Shown here piece after piece: positions 58,788 to 64,000 of a stretch of DNA of 64,000 nucleotides. Source of the DNA: Syntrophaceae bacterium UBA6109. Its GTDB lineage: Bacteria; Desulfobacterota; Syntrophia; Syntrophales; UBA6109. Under the pieces are notes generated by a model. It was not told where the DNA came from. It saw only the letters and a program-made list of their open reading frames with translations, and did no database searches. The stretch's first letter is position 1, and every line of letters starts with the position of its first letter. The DNA is taken from contig DIWJ01000024.1 in the NCBI GenBank assembly GCA_002428445.1, positions 66,569 through 130,568 of the forward strand, in the 5' to 3' direction. A program made the position numbers and the translations under genes.

Positions 58788-58816
58788 TTGCATATTCCGT
58801 CTTTTTGGTTTATTGA
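58788..58816 (+). promoter_or_regulatory. Putative promoter of rpmB
   Basis: TTGCAT at 58788-58793 and TATTGA at 58811-58816 with 17-base spacing, between the phosphofructokinase stop and the rpmB start, about 30 bases ahead of the coding sequence. Confidence 0.42.
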
Positions 58817-58844
58817 GCCCTATTCTTTTTCGAGGAGTACGGAA

Positions 58845-59042
58845 ATGGCAAGGACATGTGAGGTGTGCGGGAAGAAACCCATGGTCGGTAACCAGGTCAG
58901 CCACGCCAACAACAGAACGCGGCGGGTATGGTATCCGAATCTCCAGAAAGTGCGCTGTGTGGATTCGACGAACGGATCGACGAAGCGGATCAAGGTGTGT
59001 ACCCGCTGCCTGAGATCCGGATTTGTCAAGAAGGCTTCTTAG
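58845..59042 (+). CDS. rpmB: 50S ribosomal protein L28
   Basis: Large-subunit ribosomal protein of 65 residues. It begins [29 protein letters not shown] and includes RRVWYPNLQ. It has the zinc-binding form: Cys5, Cys8, Cys52 and Cys55 make two CXXC pairs. ATG 58845 follows GGAGTACGGAA. A strong bidirectional terminator lies 20 bases after the stop, so the gene is likely monocistronic. Confidence 0.97.
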   Translation: MARTCEVCGKKPMVGNQVSHANNRTRRVWYPNLQKVRCVDSTNGSTKRIKVCTRCLRSGFVKKAS

Positions 59043-59060
59043 CGCTTTGTCGGCGCCATA

Positions 59061-59094
59061 AAAAACCGGGAATGCAGAATTCCCGGTTTTTTTT
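59061..59094. terminator. Bidirectional terminator between rpmB and the secreted-protein gene
   Basis: Stem ACCGGGAAT (59065-59073) with ATTCCCGGT (59079-59087) around a 5-base loop, a run of eight T on the right and A residues on the left. It can end both the rpmB transcript and the convergent gene. Confidence 0.87.
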
Positions 59095-59126
59095 GTTCTC
59101 CGGAAGCATCCGGGCGGCTCATCCGA

Positions 59127-59552
59127 TCACGGTCTTGACGACCCCTTCCCCAGCGTCATTTTCTTCAGGTCCGCAAGCTTGATTTGAAAGGTCCCGTATT
59201 TGGTTGTTCCGTATGCCCGGTGATCCTTGTCGACGGCCAGCTCCACGCTGCCGCCATCGCGGAGTTTCGCCGCGGCGTACAGCTTCCCGGACGAGAAGCG
59301 GAAAAGAACCGATTCAATCTGTTCAAAGGAGACCGTATACAGTCCTTCCCCCCTCTTACCCTCGAGGTACGTCCCTCCCTCGATGCTGACGTCTGTGCAG
59401 TCGGTCGAAAAATCCGTCTGATCAATGAAGATTGCCGTGAATTTTTTTGCGGGGATGGGTACGCGGTCGGCGGGGGCGTCTCCTTTGAGCGGCCCCATCG
59501 CCATGAGAAGCGGCAGCAACAAGAACAACACCATGATCCACGCCTTCTTCAT
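59127..59552 (-). CDS. Secreted hypothetical protein
   Basis: A 141-residue exported protein I do not recognise. The signal peptide is residues 1-22 (AWIMVLFLLLPLLMAMGP). The mature part is a beta-rich domain with KKFTAIFIDQTDFSTDCTDV, VSFEQIESVLFRFSSGKLYA and KYGTFQIKLADLKKMTL, suggesting strands with a plain extracytoplasmic role. It has only two Cys (one in the signal-proximal half), so it is not an obvious disulfide or lipoprotein design. ATG 59552 follows AGGAGGGG. It diverges from recJ and converges with rpmB. Confidence 0.7.
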   Translation of the reverse strand: MKKAWIMVLFLLLPLLMAMGPLKGDAPADRVPIPAKKFTAIFIDQTDFSTDCTDVSIEGGTYLEGKRGEGLYTVSFEQIESVLFRFSSGKLYAAAKLRDGGSVELAVDKDHRAYGTTKYGTFQIKLADLKKMTLGKGSSRP

Positions 59553-59777
59553 GATACCCCTCCTTCTTCCCGGTTCGATCTGGCATGCGGACAATGGCGA
59601 ACTTTCCGCGTTTCCCTGCACTTCCGGCGGCTTCGGGCTGCTGGATGAAGCCGCTCGTGATCGTAAATCGCACCGGATATCCACTATCACTGCGGAGCTG
59701 AAAATTCAAGGATGAAGATGCTCGGATTTCCTCCGTATTTACGGAATACCGGCGGCAACGCGCGTCGAAAACTGCGC

Positions 59778-59805
59778 TTGACACAAGAGAGCCGATTGAT
59801 ATCAT
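59778..59805 (+). promoter_or_regulatory. Putative promoter of recJ
   Basis: TTGACA at 59778-59783 and TATCAT at 59800-59805 with a 16-base spacer, about 70 bases before the recJ start. It lies in the 320-base gap between the divergent secreted-protein gene and recJ, which otherwise holds nothing recognisable. Confidence 0.6.
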
Positions 59806-59873
59806 GCATGCGCCATGTCGATCCTGCCGATTTCTTCATCGGAGAGGCCGGCGATTCAGAGACTCGAGGTTTC

Positions 59874-61637
59874 ATGACACAAAAGGGACTATCCGCAGCC
59901 GGATGGAAAATTCAGCCCGGCGATGATTTGTTGCAGGAAGATCTTATTCGTCAATTCGGAATCGACCCGATCATCTCCCGTATTCTCATCGCGCGCGGCA
60001 TCTTCGGCGGTGAGGAGGCAAAACGCTTTCTCTTCCCTTCGATCAAGGATCTCTACAATCCCAATCTCATGATCGATATGGACCGCGGGGTTGATCGACT
60101 GCTGAAGGCCGTTTTCAATAAAGAAAGAATGATGGTCTACGGAGATTACGATGCCGACGGCATTACATCGGTTGTGATTCTGCTGAAATTTCTTCAGGAT
60201 GCCGGCGTCAACGCCTCCTACTACATCCCCAATCGGATTCGTGAGGGATACGGTTTGAATCGCGGCGCGATTGATCGTTTCCATGCAGAGGGGGTTTCCC
60301 TCCTCGTGACTGTCGATTGCGGAACGTCCGATCACGAGGAAATATCCTATGCCAGGTCGGTCGGCATCGATACGATCATTCTGGACCATCACGAGGTTTC
60401 CGACCCCCTGCCGGGAGCGGTCGCGCTCATCAACCCTCACCGCAAGGATTGCAGCTTTCCTTTTAAAGCTCTTGCCGCCGTGGGAATCGTCTTCAATTTC
60501 CTGATTGCCCTTCGCGGCAGGTTGCAGAAGGAGGGGTTCTGGCGTGACGGATGCTATCCCTACCTGCGCGGCTATCTCGATCTCGTATCCTTGGGGACCC
60601 TGGGCGATCTCGTTCCCCTGCGGGATGAAAACCGCATTTTCGTCAAGATCGGTCTCGAGCTGATTACGGAAGGAAAAAGAACGGGCATTCGCGCCTTGAA
60701 AACAGTCTGCGGCATCGACGACAACCAGGTCGTCGATACCTTCCGGGCCTCTTTCGGCTTGATTCCCAGAATCAACGCCGCGGGCCGGATTTCCTCCCCG
60801 GAAGATGCCGTCCGCCTGCTCATGAGCGACGATTGGGATCATGCAATCGATCTTGCGAAACGTCTCGATGCCAACAATCGGAAGAGACAGGATATGGAAA
60901 AAGGCATTCTCGGGGAGATCACCGAGAGTATCGCGAAGGAATCGTCGATCTCCGAACTCTCGGGCGCCCTGGTCTTTTCATCCCCTTCCTGGCATCCCGG
61001 CGTCATTGGAATTGTCGCGGCCAGGCTCGTTGAACGCTACAATCTTCCGGCGGTCCTCATCAGTCTGAAGGACGGGATCGGCAAGGGTTCGGCCCGCAGC
61101 GTCACCGGCTTCAGCATTCACGAAGGGCTGAAGTACTGCGCTTCACATCTGCTCGCCTACGGCGGCCATCAGTACGCGGCGGGAATCCTGATTCGCGAGG
61201 AAGATATCCCCGCGTTCAGCCTGACCCTCAAGGACTTTGCGCGCCGCAGCATCGATCCCGCGCTGCGGACCGGCGCCGTCAATATCGATGCCTGCTGCCA
61301 GTTCAGGGATATCGATGAACGCCTTGTATCGCAGCTCGACAGGCTCGCGCCTTTCGGCGCGGCAAATCCGGAGCCTCTTCTTTGCGTCCGGAACGTAGGG
61401 GTTGTCTCGACGTCCGTCGTGGGCAACAACCACTTGCGGATGCGCATCGCTGCGGAGGGCGTCTCCTGCAACTCGATCTGGTTCGGGAAGGGGCACCTGT
61501 TTCAATCTCTCTGCGAAGGTACTCCCGTCGACATTGTGTTTACGCCCCGGTTACATTCCTGGAGCGGATCAAGCGAGGTCCAGTTGAAAGTGGCGGCCGT
61601 CGCGCCGTCGTCCGCAGTCTCCTCCGCAGCCGGCTGA
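59874..61637 (+). CDS. recJ: Single-stranded-DNA-specific exonuclease RecJ
   Basis: 5'-3' exonuclease used in RecF-type recombination and mismatch repair. DHH-family motifs are DYDADGITS near residue 86, TVDCGT, ILDHHEV, and the C-terminal DHHA1 segment GIGKGSARSVTGFSI followed by GGHQYAAG. About 587 residues. ATG 59874 lies after a GAGG at four bases and matches the usual family start. An upstream in-frame ATG at 59712 would add 54 residues without similarity and would read across the promoter. Confidence 0.95.
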   Translation: MTQKGLSAAGWKIQPGDDLLQEDLIRQFGIDPIISRILIARGIFGGEEAKRFLFPSIKDLYNPNLMIDMDRGVDRLLKAVFNKERMMVYGDYDADGITSVVILLKFLQDAGVNASYYIPNRIREGYGLNRGAIDRFHAEGVSLLVTVDCGTSDHEEISYARSVGIDTIILDHHEVSDPLPGAVALINPHRKDCSFPFKALAAVGIVFNFLIALRGRLQKEGFWRDGCYPYLRGYLDLVSLGTLGDLVPLRDENRIFVKIGLELITEGKRTGIRALKTVCGIDDNQVVDTFRASFGLIPRINAAGRISSPEDAVRLLMSDDWDHAIDLAKRLDANNRKRQDMEKGILGEITESIAKESSISELSGALVFSSPSWHPGVIGIVAARLVERYNLPAVLISLKDGIGKGSARSVTGFSIHEGLKYCASHLLAYGGHQYAAGILIREEDIPAFSLTLKDFARRSIDPALRTGAVNIDACCQFRDIDERLVSQLDRLAPFGAANPEPLLCVRNVGVVSTSVVGNNHLRMRIAAEGVSCNSIWFGKGHLFQSLCEGTPVDIVFTPRLHSWSGSSEVQLKVAAVAPSSAVSSAAG

Positions 61638-61702
61638 TTCGCCGCCTCCGCGCTATCGGCAGGACGGCGCTCATTCGGCGCCGTTCTTCTCCCGTAAAAC
61701 AG

Positions 61703-61738
61703 AAAAAACCGGGGAAAGTTTGCCTCCCCGGTTTTTTT
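61703..61738. terminator. Bidirectional terminator between recJ and the AtpZ-like gene
   Basis: Stem AACCGGGG (61707-61714) with CCCCGGTT (61726-61733), an 11-base loop, a T run at 61732-61738 and an A run at 61703-61708, so it works in both directions. Confidence 0.88.
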
Positions 61739-61793
61739 CAGAATCCAGCGGTGCTGCACTGGCCGCACTCCGGCGATCGCCCCCGGAACGGGC

Positions 61794-62027
61794 CTAGAGG
61801 TCCTTTCTCTTCAACCACGCCTCCTGGTAGAGCCTGCCGATGCAGAGGAATATGGCCAGGAAGAAGAGGCCGAGCATGAAGGTGGGCGACGTGTTCAGCT
61901 TCTGGTCCAGCCAGTATCCCGCATAGAGGAAGACAAACGATGCGATGACGATCACGAAACCCCAGGCACTCAGATGGAGAACGGTTGCGTACGGGTTCTC
62001 CTTGTGTGTTTTACTTGCCGTGACCAT
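61794..62027 (-). CDS. AtpZ/AtpI-like small membrane protein
   Basis: A 77-residue protein with two membrane helices (near residues 20-40 and 48-68) joined by the YAGYWLDQKLNTSPTFMLGL signature shared by AtpZ, the ATP synthase-associated protein implicated in Mg2+ or Ca2+ transport and assembly. In most genomes atpZ lies next to atpI and atpB. Here the only neighbour is a second small membrane gene upstream, and a terminator follows, so it is detached from any F-ATPase operon in this window. The family is secure and the role is not. Confidence 0.82.
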   Translation of the reverse strand: MVTASKTHKENPYATVLHLSAWGFVIVIASFVFLYAGYWLDQKLNTSPTFMLGLFFLAIFLCIGRLYQEAWLKRKDL

Positions 62028-62057
62028 ATGCCTGCCTCCGACCTGAGAAGGGTTCCC

Positions 62058-62333
62058 TTAGCTGACGACGGTCTTCACAACGTCGATTACGGGAGAAGTG
62101 AAGAGGGCCACGAGAACCGTATAGAGTGCGAACGCGCCTACGGCTTCACCCAGATACATCTTGCTGTACTTCACCTTCAGCGAGACTATGATGAGACCGC
62201 CGATGATCAGACAACCCAGCTGAAAATAGGGGAAATTTCCCGCCCCGGTCGCCGCAAACTCGGCGAAGCTGAAGGTTGCAGTCAACAGGACAACGACAAC
62301 TGCCAGGATCATGGTCGAAAACGTCTTTTTCAT
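62058..62333 (-). CDS. Small exported two-helix membrane protein of unknown function
   Basis: A 91-residue protein with a signal peptide (residues 1-24, FSFA before EFAATG). Two hydrophobic helices follow, near residues 34-54 (FQLGCLIIGGLIIVSL) and 61-83, separated by the polar loop KVKYSKMY. The second starts with a Glu (LGEAVGAFALYTVLVALF). The hairpin design loosely recalls an ATP synthase c subunit, but the glycine-rich first helix of a c subunit is missing. I do not recognise a family. It lies 30 bases before the AtpZ-like gene and is probably co-transcribed with it. ATG 62333 follows GGGAGG. Confidence 0.6.
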   Translation of the reverse strand: MKKTFSTMILAVVVVLLTATFSFAEFAATGAGNFPYFQLGCLIIGGLIIVSLKVKYSKMYLGEAVGAFALYTVLVALFTSPVIDVVKTVVS

Positions 62334-62559
62334 ATTGTGTTCCTCCCTTTTTGCCGTGAGGCATCTTTATCGTCTTTGCCTCTGTCTTATGAAATTCGCG
62401 TGCCAGTTTTTCGGCAAAGGAGCGGTACTGATTCATCAATTGAATATGATTGGATATTTCAGTTATCAGGAAGGAGGCAGACGTCCGGATCGGAGGGATC
62501 TTTTCCATCTGCGTTCAATGAAACGTTTAAAAGAATCGAGGAGCGTTGTATGGATTCGA

Positions 62560-63816
62560 CTATTTCCAGGATCTTCGGTCGGCCATGAGTTTGTCACCTT
62601 CCCTAAGGGTGCCTTCCTCGACCCAGAGGAACCGATCAATGCGCAACGCGCAAAGCGCACGAAACTGGTCCTGAAACCTGCGTTCGGTTTCCCCGCGTTC
62701 GGAAGGAGGGAGGGCCCCTTCCAGTCGGAAGGTCAGAGAATCCTCATGGGAGGAGCGCTCGACCACCATCTGAAACTTGAGATTCGGAAAATGCTGGGCC
62801 ATCCTCTTCATCTGGCTCGGCGCGACGAACATCCCGCGGACCTTCACGGCATCGCCGCTCCTGCCCGCAATGCCGTCCAGTCGCAATGAGGTCCTGCCGC
62901 ACGCACACTCCGTTTCGATCAGACGGGAAAGATCGCCCGTCCCGAACCGGAAGAGAAAAAAGATGTCATTGAGGCGGGTGACGACGATCTCGCCGTATTC
63001 GCCCGGCCCCACCCTCTTTCCCGTTGTCGGGTCCACGATTTCCACATGGACTTCCTCGCAGAGATGCCAGCCGTTCCTCTGCCGGCATTCAAAGGCGATA
63101 TCGCCGACCTCTGTCGCTCCGTACATCTGATACGTCTCAATGCCATATTGGGACTCAAAGGTGTTGCGCAGATCCGGGGCAAGCGGTTCGGCCGCGAAGC
63201 AGGCCCTCCGGAGACGGAAATCCTTCTGAAAATTGTGTCCCAGTTCTTCCGCCTTGCGAATCACGGACATCAGAAAGCTCGGTGTCCCCGTATAGGCCGT
63301 AACGCCAAGGTCCTTGATCAACTGAACCTGGATCTGGGTGCCGGAGGTACCGGCGGGAACGACGGTTGCGCCGAGTCTGCGAAGGGCGTCGTGAAAGGTC
63401 AGTCCTGCAGCAACCAGGTGATAGGAGAAGGCGTTCAGGACGATGTCGCCGCGGCGGATCCCGGCGGCAAAATAGGCCCGTGCCCAGAGGGGATCCCGTT
63501 GTCCAAGATGGGGCTCATAGACGGGTCCGGGCGACGTAAATATGCGGTCGATTCTCTTCCGGCGGTCGCAGAAACCCCCGTAGGGCGGTTCGGACGCCTC
63601 CAGCTCGATGACTTTCTCGCGGGATAGTACCGGCAGCTTCTCAAGGTCCGCCAAGCCGGCAAAATCGCCGGGCGTGAGGCCCCTCTCGTCCATCATCTTC
63701 TTTACAAGAGGAGACCTTTGATACCCCTTGGCGAGCATCTCCTGGAGCCGTTTCAGCTGAGACGCAAGCCGTTCGTCCCGATTTCTGTCTTCCCTGCTGT
63801 CGTACCCGATCTTCAT
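62560..63816 (-). CDS. PaaK-like AMP-forming ligase
   Basis: A 418-residue adenylating enzyme related to phenylacetate-CoA ligase. Recognised motifs are YQMYGATEVGDIAFEC (A5), FRFGTGDLSR (A7) and RSGDAVKVRGMFVAP (A8), plus ECACGRTSLR. At the place of the glycine-rich A3 loop (normally SSGTTGKP) it has FTSPGPVYEP, so the usual phosphate-binding loop is absent. It may activate an aromatic or carboxylic acid, or have lost or changed activity. ATG 63816 follows AGGAGG. It is monocistronic as far as seen, ending 226 bases before the membrane-protein pair. Confidence 0.82.
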   Translation of the reverse strand: MKIGYDSREDRNRDERLASQLKRLQEMLAKGYQRSPLVKKMMDERGLTPGDFAGLADLEKLPVLSREKVIELEASEPPYGGFCDRRKRIDRIFTSPGPVYEPHLGQRDPLWARAYFAAGIRRGDIVLNAFSYHLVAAGLTFHDALRRLGATVVPAGTSGTQIQVQLIKDLGVTAYTGTPSFLMSVIRKAEELGHNFQKDFRLRRACFAAEPLAPDLRNTFESQYGIETYQMYGATEVGDIAFECRQRNGWHLCEEVHVEIVDPTTGKRVGPGEYGEIVVTRLNDIFFLFRFGTGDLSRLIETECACGRTSLRLDGIAGRSGDAVKVRGMFVAPSQMKRMAQHFPNLKFQMVVERSSHEDSLTFRLEGALPPSERGETERRFQDQFRALCALRIDRFLWVEEGTLREGDKLMADRRSWK

Positions 63817-63868
63817 GGCGACTCCTCCTTTTATGACAGCAACGTGCTGAAAACATCATTCCCTAAGG

Positions 63869-63984
63869 GCTGTTCAAAAGGGCCGGGATGCGAGGCCCCC
63901 GAAATCCTGAGCCGCGAGGCGTACTGGATGTACGCCGAACGGCGAAGGATGAGGGAAACGAAGCAGATCGGTACTTTTGACAGC
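63869..63984. repeat. Hairpin-rich intergenic repeat element
   Basis: A 116-base unit bounded by near-identical inverted ends, GCTGTTCAAAAG (63869-63880) and CTTTTGACAGC (63974-63984). At the centre is a nested hairpin: GCGTAC-TGGAT-GTACGC (63919-63935), flanked by GCCG/CGGC and by ATCCT/AGGAT (63904-63908, 63946-63950). It is non-coding. Its overall design resembles dispersed intergenic repeats that I associate with deltaproteobacterial genomes. Copies elsewhere cannot be seen in this window. Confidence 0.65.
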
Positions 63985-64000
63985 TCTCCGCATTTTCTTG

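Noticed and set aside
62334..62559. A hidden gene between the membrane-protein pair and the PaaK-like gene
   Set aside because: Small frames exist but none has a ribosome-binding site or protein-like composition. I see only leader sequence here.

Overview
The window is a dense, mostly housekeeping stretch of a Gram-negative, probably anaerobic bacterium, most likely a deltaproteobacterium (Desulfobacterota) of the Syntrophus/Smithella type. This is inferred from gene content and order, not from a database match. Supporting signs are the tig-clpP-clpX-lon block, the tilS-ftsH-folP block with an N-terminally extended dihydropteroate synthase, indolepyruvate:ferredoxin oxidoreductase (IorAB), GTP-dependent PEP carboxykinase, an orphan AtpZ-like gene, a PaaK-like ligase, and envelope genes (Lnt, GT9 heptosyltransferase-like) that imply lipopolysaccharide. 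By eye the DNA is GC-rich, with one AT-rich island near 35.0-35.2 kb. No prophage, insertion sequence or CRISPR array was seen.

Layout. 0-4 kb: the recB end and recD, converging on pckG. 4.1-11.9 kb: a plus-strand run gph-tilS-ftsH-folP-tsaE-lysC and a ComEA-like helix-hairpin-helix protein. 12-19 kb: a small lytic transglycosylase on the minus strand, tRNA-Pro, tRNA-Leu, tig-clpP-clpX-lon, tRNA-Val and tRNA-Asp. 19-25 kb: a radical SAM protein, lnt, prfB (with an intact programmed +1 frameshift) and an MltD/LysM transglycosylase. 24.9-31 kb: a minus-strand operon of a small membrane protein, an M16 peptidase pair, an M20 hydrolase, phoH and ybeY. 31-35 kb: a dCMP deaminase-like protein, a glycosyltransferase, an EamA transporter and a B12-binding-type radical SAM protein. 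35-37 kb: a MerR-PAS-class III adenylate cyclase fusion behind a near-perfect promoter in the AT-rich island. 37-43 kb: dtd, guaB, dnaE and a UPF0280 gene. 43.5-51.5 kb: a long minus-strand run hom-apgM-ybgC-TPR-iorA-iorB-TPR, then cbpA with its own promoter. 51.6-54 kb: recG (minus). 54.2-59 kb: purM-purN, a CrtI-like flavoprotein, a phosphofructokinase and rpmB. 59-64 kb: a secreted hypothetical protein, recJ, an AtpZ-like/two-helix membrane protein pair, a PaaK-like ligase and a hairpin-rich intergenic repeat at the right edge.

Themes. Three groups recur: DNA repair and replication (RecBD, RecG, RecJ, DnaE), proteostasis (FtsH, trigger factor, ClpXP, Lon, CbpA, M16 pair) and purine or amino acid metabolism (GuaB, PurMN, LysC, Hom). 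The least ordinary items are the MerR-cyclase fusion with its repeat-rich promoter, the hom-apgM coupling (a candidate alternative homoserine kinase), the orphan AtpZ pair, the PaaK-like ligase without the usual glycine-rich loop, the decayed tail duplication after UPF0280 and the terminal repeat element. Start codons were chosen by ribosome-binding-site spacing and family length. Several genes appear to start with GTG or TTG.
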